Source: Apostichopus japonicus (taxonomy: Eukaryota; Echinodermata; Holothuroidea; Aspidochirotida; Stichopodidae). From it: a stretch of 64,000 bases of DNA. The notes beneath the pieces were generated by a model. That model had not been told where the DNA came from. It ran no database searches and saw nothing but the letters and a program-made list of their open reading frames with translations. The position numbers were made by a program, and so were the translations under genes. The first letter of the stretch is position 1; every line of letters begins with the position of its first letter. Shown here piece by piece: positions 12,201 through 26,100 of the stretch. Where the stretch lies: assembly GCF_037975245.1 (NCBI RefSeq), contig NC_092567.1:21862376-21926375 (forward strand). Reading direction: 5' to 3'.

Positions 12201-15200
12201 AAACAGTATCAGATCATGCTGGATCTAGCATTCAGAATTTTGATTATTTTTCAAATCGGAAAAGTATAGACTGTATCCAAGTGAACTGACTGCCTTACTT
12301 TGGCCAACCTGGGTTTCAAATTTATATCTCAGATCTCAGCGAAAATATGGTCAATGGTAGCCAATGGTTGGGTATAGGGGACAAAGGGTGGGGGAGGGAG
12401 GGAGGGAGGGGGGAGGTGTTAGGTAGGAAGCATTCCTTTTAGATGGTGGTGCAGGAGAGGGGACATTGATGAACATCTTACCATTGTGACAGGTCCTCTC
12501 ATCGTCACCGAGGACGACTCCTGTCGGGCAAGCACAGGTGTATCCTGTGCGAGAAGATGGAGACAGCAAACACAGATGGCTGCATCCGCCATTGTTGCTA
12601 CCACAAGGAGAGACAGCTGTAGTAAGAAGAGAATAAGGAGATGAAAACACAACTATTAAAGTAGCTCTATTGACCAACTTTCCAAAAGAACTTGCAATTG
12701 CAAACTGTTTCAAATGGATCCTAATATAATAAATGAATAATGTCTTTTAATTGAAACAAAGAATTATACACAGAAAAGAGTTTTTACGGAGTGTGACAAA
12801 CTTTAAAATGGCAGTGTTCTACCCAATTTTCTAATCTGAGTTCTAAGTCTTTTGGAGGACATGAGTACTGAGTACCAAGTCTTTTGGAGGACATGAGTAT
12901 TGAGCACCAAGTCTTTTGGAGGACATGAGTATTGAGTACCAAGTCTTTTGGAGGACATGTTTACTGAGTATCAAATCTTTAGGACATGAGTATTGAGTAC
13001 CAAGTCTTTTGGAGGACATGAGTACTGAGTACCAAGTCTTTTGGAGGACATGAGTATTGAGTACAGTCTTTGGAGGACATGAGTATTGAGTACCAAGTCT
13101 TTTGGAGGACATGAGTACTGTGGCAATCACTGTACAAGTACTCCCCTCATGTGACAAGTATAACCAAAAAACCTTCCCTTCAGCCAGCCACACGAACGTT
13201 CGACTGAACATGATCTGGCTCGACTCGACTCGTAATGTGGACGTAAACATGGCAATTCGCCAGGTTTGTGTGTGCCTAAAGACCGAGACTGGATAAGAAT
13301 TTGCAAGCTTACAGTCGCATTGCCAGGTCTAAGCCAGGGACACTAAATGGGACTAGTTCCAACAAACATTAACCAATCACAGGGAAACAATAAATTGACA
13401 TCGGTCGTTAACCAAAAAACAGTCGCTGTGCCGCACTATTAATTGTTCAGATGTCTGTCTGCTTTGTACTTGTTGCAGATTCAGATGTTTACTTCTGTTC
13501 CCATATTTCATGATTTCCTCTCAGTTTTTTCTCGTTGTTGATTTATTCTCACAATCCATCACAAGATGACAAATTACTCTTTCTCTCTTTCTCTCATAAT
13601 CACCTGCGGGTCTGTCTCTGCTGAATATCTTCACGTCCATCAACCTCTCCAGCCCGTCGACGATGACCTCCGGTCCCCGGCCGGTCTTCTTGTTGACCCG
13701 TTTGATGTTGAAATTGTTCCAGTCCGTCCAGTAGGCGTAAGTATCATCCACGGTCAGTCCGAAGGGGTGACTCAAACCACTTATTAGAGTCTGGCCAAAG
13801 ATGAAAAGGTGAAAGTTGAGAGAAAAATTAAAATTTATGCTAAAACTGATCTTATGAATTCTTCATTTGCCAGTGCTTATTGCAAGAGATAATGATGTTT
13901 GTCTCCTTTTTGCATGAAAAAATTAATTTGCAATTTAAAAAAATTCAGCTGTGAAGGTTGACAACTTCCTAACTTTAACATCAACAAACAGCAAGGTTAT
14001 CTAAATAACACAAACAGTAACTTGTCAAGCATTTCCAGAAGTACAATTTTTTTATATTTTATTTTTGTGTGTGAGAGTGACAGATACATATTAAAATTAA
14101 ATCTAAACTTGATGGAGTCAGTTGGAAGCATTTAAAAGAAGCATTTGTGAGCATTTCTTAAGGAACTGTAGTGGCCACCCCCCCCCCTCTGTTCTGAGAT
14201 AACTGCTGTGTGCAATAATTTAATGTTCACTTTAAGAAATCCTGCAATAACACCAAGTTTTAGACTACCTTTTCTTTAAAAAAATATATATAAAAAAACA
14301 CTCATTGATATACAGAGCTGCTCAATTGAACAAATTTGGAGTGTTAGATCCTTTGTTATAATCTTTCTATTGTGTTAAGTTTTGCTGATTTGATGTCTTT
14401 TTGCACAATTTTTTTTCTAACTAACTCTGACCTTACTTTCTTAATTTGCCACTACGTTTATTCCCTCTTCTCAATTTTAACTCCTAACTTCCTCTTTATA
14501 AATTGTTTGAAATTAATACCAGATTTCAACCAAAATTGATGAAGAAATTGATTAACATCACCACTCACTCTTATTCGAGTTCCATCCAGTTGTGAATAAT
14601 TAATGACCCCTAATCTACCATCCGTCCAATAGAGTCGCTGTGAGTCGTAGTCTATAGCCAATCCGTTGGGCCATTCCAGGTTCTGGGTTATGATGGCTAC
14701 CCGCTCACTTCCGTCCATTCCGGCCTTTTCTATTTTGGGATGCTGCCCCCAGTCTGTCCAATACATCACCCTGCAGTCAAAATTCAACGGCAAAATAATT
14801 GACAGTGAATAGAAGCACTACTAATGGAGAAATTTTTTTTGTCGGGTATAGTAATATTTTTTCTTTTTTTTACTGAATTACCTGTAGCAATAAAGGGACA
14901 AAACTTAAACTTTAGTAGTAAACGAATAACAAGAGCCCAAGGGCACTGTGGTTCCTTGCTTGGGGTATATGACAATACACATCATATTATCAAGCAAGAT
15001 TGGGCTGAAATAGTCCAAGTAATTGTCCTACATGTTCCCATAAAGTAACCAACACTATAGCCAACACTTTTGTGATCACAAAATGTGATCGGATTTTATA
15101 TCAAAAGGCACTTTTGATATCTAAATATGGCGTCGAAAATGTAAGAAATATAAGAGACCTACAAGCGTGTCAACAGATATGATAACAATGGTGACCTCAG

Positions 15201-18200
15201 ATGACATGACCTTGAAGTTTCAAAATGTTCCACCACCCCATTCACAACTTGTCCCAAAATATCAACCATGTCACACCTTGGCATTGAGATTTAATTGCAT
15301 TAAATGTCAAAAAACTAACTTTTGAACTTGTATGTAACTTTACACACAAAGGTCACCCGGACGTCAACCAATTGACATTTTTGATCGGTGAGACCTAAAT
15401 AGAGCATGACTGTAAAAATTCAAACATTTTTTCTTTGCCCATTTTCTCCCCCCATAATACTACTTTTTTAACATTAGCTGACCTTTGGTGACCTTGGATC
15501 ACATGACCGTTAAGTTTGAAAATATTCCCCTATACCATTTGCAACTTGTCCAAAAGAATCAACTTTGTCACACCTTGGCACTGGGAGTTATTGCATTAAA
15601 TGTGTGAAAATTAACTTTGACCTCAAATAACTTCGCACACGCAGGTCAAATGGGGGTCAACCTATTGACATTTATGATCAGAAGTTACCTTTAACATCTG
15701 AAAATAGCATCGAAACTGTAAAAATCCACAAAACACGAATAGGTCACCAGAGGTCAAATTGAGGTCAAGGGTCACCCAGATGCGGGTCAACAATTGGATT
15801 ACATTGGAGCAACTCCCAACCCTAACAGACAATTTGTTCTCAAGTTGTCGCAAAAATACTAGTTTTTTATCATTAATTGACCTTTGGTGACCTTGTATCA
15901 CATGACCGTTAAGTTTGAAAATATTCCTCTATACCATTTGCAACTACTCCAAAAATATCAACCTTGTCACACCTTGGAACTGGGAGTTATTGCATTAAAT
16001 GTCTGAAAATTAACTTTGACCTGATATAACTTCGCACACGAAGGTCACACAAGGGTCAACCTATTGACATTTATGATCAGAAGGTACCTTTGACATCTGA
16101 AAATAGCATCGAAACTGTAAAAATTCCACAAAACACGAAAAGGTCACCAGAGGTCAAATTGAGGTCAAGGGTCACCCAGATGCGGGTCGACAATTGGACT
16201 TCATTGAAGCAACTCCCAACCCTAACGGACAATTTGTTCTCAAGTTATCGCAAAAATACTAGTTTTTTATCATTAATTGACCTTTGGTGACCTTGTATCA
16301 CATCACCGTTAAGTTTGAAAATATCCCTCTATACCATTTGCAACTACTCCAAAAATATCAACCTTGTCACACCTTGGAACTGGGAGTTATTGCATTAAAT
16401 GTCTGAAAATTAACTTTGACCTCATATAACTTCGCACACGAAGGTCACACAGGGGTCAACCTATTGACATTTATGATCAGAAGGTACCTTTGACATCTGA
16501 AAATAGCATCGAAACTGTAAAAAATCCACAAAACACGAAAAGGTCACCAGAGGTCAAATTGAGGTCAAGGGTCACCCAGATGCGGGTCGACAATTGGACT
16601 TCATTGAAGCAACTCCCAACCCTAACGGACAATTTGTTCTCAAGTTATCGCAAAAATACTAGTTTTTTATCATTAATTGACCTTTGGTGACCTTGTATCA
16701 CATGACCGTTAAGTTTGAAAATATTCCCCTATACCATTTGCAACTACTCCAAAAATATCAACCTTGTCACACCTTGGAACTGGGAGTTATTGCATTAAAT
16801 GTCTGAAAATTAACTTTGACCTCATATAACTTCGCACACGAAGGTCACACGGGGGTCAACCCATTGACATTTATGATCAGAAGTTACCTTTAACATCTGA
16901 AAATAGCATCGAAACTGTAAAAATCCACAAAACACTAAAAAGGTCACCAGAGGTCAAATTGAGGTCAAGGGTCACCCAGATGCGGGTCGACAATTGGATT
17001 ACATTGAAGCAACTCCCAACCCTAACGGACAATTTGTTCTCAAGTTATCGCAAAAAATACTAGTTTTTTATCATTAATTGACCTTTGGTGACCTCGGATC
17101 ACATGACCGTTAAGTTTGAAAATATTCCCCTATACCATTTGCAACTTGTCTCAAAATATCAACTGTGTAACACCTTGGCACTGGGAGTTATTACACTAAA
17201 TGTCTGAAAATTAACTTTGACCTCATATAACTTAACATACAAAGGTCACCTTGGGTCAACTTATTGACATTTTTGATTGATGAGACCTAAATTAGAGCAT
17301 CAAACTATAAAAATTCAGACATTTTATTCTTTGCCCATTTTCTACCCCCAAAATACTAGTTTTTTGACATTAATTGACCTTTGGTGACCTCGGATCACAT
17401 GACCGGTAAGTTTGAAAATATTCCCCTATACCATTTGCAACTTGTCCAAAAATATCAACCATGTCACACCTTGGAACTGGGAGTTGTTGCATTAAAAGTG
17501 TGAAAATTAACTTTGACCTCGTATAACTTCGCACACGAAGGTCACACGGGTGTCAACCAATTGACATTTTTGATCGGAAGGTACCTTTGATATCCAAATC
17601 TAGCATCAAAACCAAACATTTTCTTTTTTGCTCATTTCCTCCCAAAATAAGCACATTTTTTCTAATGTGACCTTTGACCTTTTGACCTTGGTTTCAGATG
17701 TAGTTTAATCTCCTGATTCCAAAAAACAAAACGAAAAGTCTGTACAACCATCCTAACTCCGACCGAAAAACTTTGACCCCATATAACTTCGCACATAAAG
17801 GTCACACGGGGTCAACCTATTGACATTTATGATCAGAAGGTACCTTTGACATCTGAAAATAGCATCGAAACTGTAAAAATCCCAAAAACACGAAAAGGTC
17901 ACCAGAGGTCAAATTGAGGTCAAGGGTCACCCAGATGCGGGTCGACATATGGATTACATTGAGGCAACTCCCAACCCTAACGGACAATTCGTTCTCAAGT
18001 TATCGCAAAAATACTAGTTTTTTATCATTAACTGACCTTTGGTGACCTCGGATCACATGACCCTTAAGTTTGAAAATGTTCCCCTAACCAGTTCACAACT
18101 TGTCCCAAAATATCAACCTTGTCGCACAATGGCACTGGGAGTTATTGCAGTTTTAATTTGTTCGGTTTTTGGACCATAACTGACCTTTGGTAACCTTTGT

Positions 18201-21200
18201 GGGCACCAAAAACAATAGGGCACACCTTCTCCATATGGCGGATCTATAGTCCAAGTTTGGCCTCAATCCAACATTCCCTTATTGAGATAGAGCGTACCCA
18301 AGCAAGTGTCACAGACACACACACAGACACACATACACACACACATACACACACACATACACACACACACACACACGCCAACCTGACTACATAGGTTCCT
18401 TTTGCTAAAGCAAGGAACCAAAAATCAGACAGATATATCTCAACTGGTAAATGTTTCAAAGGAAATAAGCCAAGAAAATCAAGGATTGGATGAGAGTGCA
18501 TTTTTCAAATGGTTATTCTGAAATCACATTCTTGATGGGTAGGTTTCTCTGTCTTGCACCTGACATAATCTTAGACTTGACATCGTTTAAAACTAAGAAT
18601 TATCTGGCTAACATAATCTATGATTTCAACGCACAGTTGTATGCTTTAAAGGTCGCGAGAGAATCACGGTGGGTGTATGACTCTGATTACAACCGCAATG
18701 CTAGTTCATATTTGAGTCCTTGAAAGCAGCTAATAAAATACATGTTGCTTTCCAAAAAAGCAACCAGTCGTTGACAGAAACTATAAGCTATGGTACCAAA
18801 CGACATGAAACTATTTTCAACGTATAAACTGATAAACAGATTTTAGGATAGAGGGGGAATGAAATCACACTGACTTGGCGAGAGGGTTAACGATGATGTC
18901 CCTCGGTTTATCGATGTCGTCCCATATGAGAAGAGATCTCATGGTCCCGTCCAGGTTTGCTACCTCGATTCGGTTCAAGTCCGCCTCCGTCCAGTACAAT
19001 TTATCGTTGACCCAGTCGAGGGCCAGTCCATCGGCGCTTTTAAGATTATCAGCTATCAAGATCTGTAGAACGATGAAAAACAAAAAATTATGAAAAACAT
19101 GCATGCAAACTCCCCAGGAGACAACATGATAGAAAGACTTTTCTCGTGCAATTAAGAATGACAGACATGATCACAACAGGGTTTGATAAAGTATTAATAT
19201 GTCTGGGAGGTCCACCTTCACCTATGAAATTCTTTGTTTTTTAAATTTTTCGGGTAATTGTTGATATTACACCCTGAATGCCACTTGACAAAAGTTAATG
19301 TAATCACTTAATTTAGTTAATCTAGTGACTCGAGTCATCGCTTGGAACCACACTGCTATGAGGATGTCAAATTCAATGCAAAATGTAACTTTCAAATTAC
19401 TTTATTTTCTATACATACATTGATTAATATTGCTGCTATATTTACATCATATGCACTTCATTCCATTTGATAAACATTCGCAACCTTCCTAAAACCTCTC
19501 TTTCCCCCTCCCCCCCTCCCCCACCACCACACCCTTCCCTTCAACCATTCTTCCCCACTATCTTGTCATCATCTTGGACCTCCCACGCTGTTTTTTCATC
19601 TCACCTCTTGCAGGGATCCATCCCACTTTGCTCGAGAGATCGTGTCGAAAGCGGCGTCCGACCAATAAATATATCCGCCTTCTCTATCGTCCCAGTCGAG
19701 ACCAATGGCTACCTTGACCTTCTCCAACGGGATGACCACGTCCAAATAGTTGTTTGTGTCGAATGACACACGGCGGATATCGCTCTCCCTCGTAAAAACC
19801 AAGAAGCTGTCGATGTCTGTTGAGGAGGAAAGGGGCGGAGGGGGGGGGAAGTCGTCAACATTTTTTATTTTAATCCTCAGATCAATGATTCATTCTATCT
19901 CTTGATATGACAGAGAAATGGACAACTACACTTGATCAAATTCCCAGTGACACATCTGAGGGGAGGGGTGGGGAGATGGGGGGGAGGAAAGAAGATGGGG
20001 GTTTGCCTCACCACTCTCATATGTCAAAAGTGATGGTTGAGGACAAGAGGAGAACCAACAAAGCAGAGTCTAGGTTGTATCAGTAGTTAGCTTTGTAGTG
20101 TTACTTGGTGTCGCTACAAAATTATCATAACTTCTTTACTTTCATAGTTCCTACTAGATGAATACAAGTCCTTAAAATGAGAGGGACATACCTACTGGAC
20201 ACAGCAATGATGACAATTCCCCCCCCCCCCTCCACAACTAATGTTGTGCCACTGCTTTGGTCATCCTTCATGAGATTTTTGTTCTGACCTACCTTTTTTT
20301 CTTTATTTGCAAAAAGTTGACATCATAAATACTTTTTCAGGATTCACAAAATTATCAAAATGATTAGCTTTTTCATAACTATCTATAGATCCAATTTTAT
20401 TTTTATTTTTCAATCTTCAAATTCAGCAATCCCTGACGATCAGGTGAGACAGAAATAAACGAAGACATGTCCAGGAAAATCTGGACATATAAAGAAGAGA
20501 GATGTCTCAAGCACAACAGAATATTCTGACAGTTCTCTTTTGGCCACCCCTCTTATAAACAAGCACATGACTACGAAAAATCATTTACCATCTTGACATG
20601 TGGAGGCATCAAGTTTCCTCAGGCCGGTTGGACAGGCACAGCTGTACGACTGCTTATTGGGGAGGCATAGATGACTGCATTTATTCTGTCTACATCGATT
20701 AGTGCCTGTAAAGATATTAAAACCAAGCAGAGATATGTATTACTCTGTGTCTTATCTTGTTCCAACCTTATCAAACATATCACTTGATCTTGGAAGCAAT
20801 TTCATAATTGCTCTTTAGTACCTGTATCCATTGAAGGAGTAGCAATTTCAGCCTGAGGTTTTTCCCATAGCAGAGTAGGCTAGGCTTATCTACGTATGGT
20901 ATGTAAGTATTGTAGGATATAATGCTAGGTAAGAGATACACAGCTATTAACCTACCACACAAAGTAAACTGACATTCTCTGAACCTAATCATCTAATGTT
21001 AATGATACTAATGCAACAAAGTCATACAAGGCTGTTCATATGTAATTTAGTAGCAATTTCAAGTCCAGAGTAAAGTGTTGGAGGTGAACACAATTATCAA
21101 AAGCATTCCTGACAGGTGTGCAGTTAACACAACAAGAATCCTACCATACATAACACAAGAATCCTACCATACTTAACACATAAGTTTCGGTATCTCCTAT

Positions 21201-23062
21201 AAATGTTTTGATACTTTGCTAGTGTCCACTACATATGCATATATATGTACATATTAATATGCATGAATGTATGAATATGTATAAAATAAAATAAATAAAT
21301 TAATGAATGAATAAATAAATAAATAAATAAACAATACGCAATAACTAATAAATCTTACTAAATATTTAAACTTACAATGCATATATTTCTTAGGTCTTTG
21401 CATAACATAACACAACAAGCTACAGTGCACCAATAAATAACATATTTCATAACACTTCCTTCGAAGAATCTGAAATGGTTCAACCTACCAGACGGTTGTC
21501 TGATCGGATGAAAAGAGTGAATGTCCATTGGATAATGAAGCTGAGTTTGTATGGTGGTGATATTGTTGCCATGGAACTTGTTGGCTGCATTGATACTCTT
21601 TGTGTGCCAATCTGTCCAGTAGATCTCATCCTCAAAGAGAGTAATGGCGAATGGGTGAGGAAGACCTGATGGAAAAGATGGAATAGTTTAGATCAAAATT
21701 AAGAAGGGGGTGGGGGGGGGGGAATCGTTACAAAACAAAAATACACAACAATGTTGTCATATAGGATATCTCATAGCTAGATGATCGATCATCATGTCCA
21801 AAACAAAGCAAAGAAGTTTGAAACAATTAATTAATATTGAATAAATTGTTTCTTCTTCTTTTGCTATTTATAGATTTGTAAGATTCTAGTCATCAACCAA
21901 AGAATAGTTGGCACAGTGTATAAAGGGATATTCCATCTGCAGACAATGTAACACTTAGGTGTAACTTTGGTGTAACTTTGTCTTTCGGCTAACAGGATAT
22001 CCATTGAAAGATTAACTTTGCCTTGTATCTTTGTGTTATTCTTTATCGGTGATGTATCCATGGTACCATTGATTGTACTAAGAATGACCAAACGTGGGAA
22101 AATTTCGAAGAACCATCAATGATTTACTTTGACACATTTTCGTGTCTCGTTCATACCTTGGTTGATTACGATCTTTCTTCCTCTGCCGTCCAATTCGGCA
22201 CTCTCTATCATATGGTGCTTGGCGTCGGCCCAGAAGAGTTTATCCGTGGCGTAGTCTATCACCAGACCGTTCGGCCAAAACAGATTGGTATCTGCGATTA
22301 CGTTCCTGGAACTCCCGTCCATCGCCGAAGACTCGATCTTGGGCTGACTGCCCCAGTCCGTCCAGAACATTGTCCTGCAAATAAAAATTGTTAAGACGTT
22401 TCTAACAATGACAAAATTTGGGGTGCAAATTATCCACGATGAAAAGCTTTTCCAAACGGCTAGGATGGTCTAGGAAGGGAAGGAAGATGAAGTGGGGGAG
22501 GAGGGATGGAGTGGAGGAGGGGAGCAGGGGGAGACTACTTACCCAGTAGCTGGATATAGAGACAATGCTCTAGGCTTATCCAAGTTCTCCCAGACTAAAA
22601 CGGATCTGTCTCGACCGTCAAGCTTGGCTACTTCGATCCGGGACGTGCCAGAGTCGGCCCAGTATAACTTATCACCCAACCAGTCCACGGCAATGCCACC
22701 TGAACCAAAAATAAAAACAAGTTAACAACGGCAATTAATTACATGTATTGCGGGAAAATGATTGAACGTATGAACGACCATAAAGAGAGAGAGAGAGCCA
22801 GCTGGTAGGGTGAGGAAGGGAGTGGTCTGGAGAAGAAGGAAGGGAAAATGGAATTGGTGAATTCCAATAGCGTTACCCATTCTGGTCAATCCCATTTCTG
22901 TTTCACCAGAACATATCAACAAAACAATTATTTTATGCCTCTCTTCGTCCCAAAAGGTCACCTGTCTCCCTTACTTTCCCCCTCCTATTTCGTCCCCTCC
23001 CCTCTCCTTCCACTCCCATCAACCCCCCCCCCTCCCCTGCCTTCGTCTCCCTCAGCTTCAAT

Positions 23063-23107
<45 letters not shown>

Positions 23108-26100
23108 TGAACCATCAACAAGGAACCTGTCCCAGAAGAAAGACTTTGAACAAGGCAAAGACACACGATGCCATCACACTATTGCCTTTCCTGCACGCCA
23201 AGGGTCTTGCACTTTGTAACACGTGATCTACGAGCCTTTCCTACTCATATTTTATATTCATTGGTAAGCAACCCCCTTATCTACCATAAATTGTGACATC
23301 ACATTTGTGATTAGGTTCAAGTTGTCATAAATCCTCGGGGGATGATTCATGTTAAAAACAAACCCATTAATCCAACCCAATGTACGCAGTTGTTCTGGCT
23401 CAATTCCCAAAGAAAATTACAGTTCACCAAATGCAGTGTTTATCTTTGAATTTTTTTTTGATTAATTGTGACTTGAGTCTTATAAAAAAAAAATTAAAAA
23501 TATTTTAGAGCCATAAATTATCAAACATTAACCAGTGGAATAGATAAAACAGGGATCACCTGCCCGCAGCAGAGAATGCCTAAGTGTTTACAAATCCTGA
23601 CACAAATACTTCAATTGGTTAGGGAACCTTCTGATCCACTTAAAATATTTTCATCATTCCAGGGGAAGAAGGACAATTACACAGCCAATTGGGTTGGTTA
23701 TAAGTATGGTCATGATTAGGACTGTTAAGTGAGGCTCTTGCATTCCATTATGAAAATAGAACAACAAGTTTGAATTTGTTTGTACAAAGAGTCCTGATAT
23801 TGGATATGGATGTGGTGGATAGGTTGGTTGCTCCATTCCATTTCAACAATCTTGATAGAGTAGTGTGCAACAATCTCAAGTAAATGTGCAGCAAATATTT
23901 TACATCATATAGACATTGTACCATTCTTTGGTCTTCTTAAAGGTCTGTTTAAGCAAGTTTTCCTGTAGTATAAATTTTGTTTCTTAATTTGGATATTTGA
24001 CATGAAATGTCCCACTTTATACCCCATCTCAATACCTCAATGGAAATTATCGGCACAGTTACCTCTTTGGACTTACCTGGAACATCCAATTAACCAGATA
24101 GGGCATGACCCTCTTAAACTCTACCCCAGACTGCCCCCCCCCCCAGTGAAAAATATCTGCACAGGTACAAGTTTGGCCCTACCCCAGTCTGTCCTATTAA
24201 ATAGATACAACATGACCCACTAATACCCCCATCTCAATACCTCAGTGTCAATTACCCACACAGGTACGCAAGAAATAATTTAGTGTTCAACGTTTGTGTA
24301 GCAGAGTTTCTGAAATGTTGTGTCTGATAAGGTACTACGTTCCCTTTGTACAAAGACTGTTAAACATCTCTGCAGCATTAGCAAATCACTTTGCAATGCG
24401 ATTCTGGACCCACTGATTCCCCAAACCTTAGCTGGTTTGTGAATTAACGAGCGACGTACTCACCTCATATAACCTATGCATTACGGTATTAACCTCGCTC
24501 TAGCATCTGGCAATTGTCTGTATGTGAGTGTGGCCATCTCCCTCTCCGTAATTGCCGGCCTTTTGCGCAAGTATCGATCTTTCATTGCTCTTAATAAAGC
24601 TTAAGATTTCAATCACTTCGTATACTATTATCGTTGTTTTTGTAATTCTATTTCATCTGTTCAACATCCTGCACGTTTGAACTGCTTCTTGTCCATTGAA
24701 CGTTTCATTTTTCGTGATTTTCGAACGTTTTTTGGTTGCATAGGTTATATGAGCTGAGGGAGTACGCGCTGTGAATACTCAATACCTCAGCGTAAATTAT
24801 TGCACGGGTCCAAGTTTGTGCTAACCTGGACTGTCAAAATTAATTGTCCCACTAAACACTAAAAACTATATATCTCAATATCCCAGTCTTCACTAACCTG
24901 GACTATCCAATCCACTAGATATGACATTCATAACTTCTGTTCCGTTGAGATACCCTCTCATGATACTATCCAGTGTCACATCGGACCAGAAAAGCAACTG
25001 ATGTTCTATGTGGTAGTCGAGAGCGATCGCGTTCTCCAAATTGTCCAGAATCCTGGTGTAAGCGGGCTGATCTGGCTGGAGTCGAAGAATGTCGATCCGA
25101 TTGGCAAAGAGCAGGTACGGCTCTGGACCTGTTGGGGGGGAAGGGGGGAGAGGATGAAAAACAATGCAGTCTCTCTGTCAATCACCATTCAGCTTTTAAA
25201 GAGTACTATAATTTGTTAAAACACATTTACTTAATGCATAATGTTAGTTGCCCTCCAACTCAAAGGAATAAGTGTTAGGTGTTCACATGTTCACATGTTT
25301 TTTTAGCAGTTTTGAAGGATCTGAATTTGGTCGATTATAAAATGCTATGGTGACTGTGTACACTATGGTACCCATTTACAACACCACTATACATATGTCA
25401 TATATCAGTTATGCTATTCCATAACAGATAAGCTGTTCTCGAAAGTGACTAAACGGCTATAACATATTCCTACCAGATAATGTGACAAATATGCAATGCC
25501 ACAACTAAATATAACAAATATGTTAAGTACATTATACTAGCTTCTCTTCAACACACTGAACCGCTTTAAACTAGAACCGTTGCAGTTAATGTAACACAAA
25601 TATCAAAAAAAAAAAACTTAAGTTCTTATAGTTTTCTTTCGACTTACCCAAAGCCTTACAGGTGATACCGTCAGGTCGAAGCTCGTATCCCTGCACGCAC
25701 GAACACCGGAAACCACCGGGTACATTGTGACATGTTTGGCTACACCTACCTTCTACATCGCATTCATTGAGATCTTAAAGAGAGAGAGGTATGAGAAATA
25801 TGTTTATGGTCATGATAAGCAATGCTATTGATGATACTACTGATGATGCTACTGATGATATATAAAAGCATCACCAACTATTATCAAAGGCAGATTTCAA
25901 CCCATCATCTTTACCTTATTAGATGCTTGGGATAGAAAACCCTCCAAAAACAGCTAAGAAAATCCCTAAAAAAAAATATGTTAGTATAATAGTCCATCAA
26001 AATGAAAAACTGAATTTGATATGAGGTTCGAAAATGAAACAAGTTCTTCATGTAACATGCACATGAAAATGTTTCTAAATACAACTCCCCTGCAAGGAGT

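Larger units (their letters stand above)
14950..18419. mobile_element. 3.5-kb composite tandem-repeat element, possibly Helentron/HINE-like
   Basis: Bounded by GGTTCCTTGCTT (14950-14961) and its inverse AAGCAAGGAACC (18408-18419). The right end also forms a hairpin with GGTTCC at 18394. Between these lie 400-bp tandem units, diverged flanking units and a (CA)n run at about 18312-18377. Tandem core plus microsatellite plus terminal hairpin resembles non-autonomous Helitron-like elements of marine invertebrates. No transposase or Rep/helicase frame is present. Confidence 0.5.
22700..24897. other. 2.2-kb LRP4 intron
   Basis: Holds a purine-rich tract (about 22785-22845), CT-rich sequence, the (TA)n microsatellite and the MITE-like element. 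No exon-like frame. Confidence 0.6.

Noticed and set aside
12845-13125. CRISPR-like regular array
   Set aside because: Copies are directly adjacent with no spacers, and the DNA is eukaryotic.
12843-13250. 135-codon frame with repeated [12 protein letters not shown]-type words
   Set aside because: It is the 32-bp minisatellite read through shifting frames; the unit is not a multiple of three.
16090-16690. Two 66-codon frames 400 bp apart with nearly the same sequence
   Set aside because: They are copies of the satellite unit; no domain, start context or splice support.
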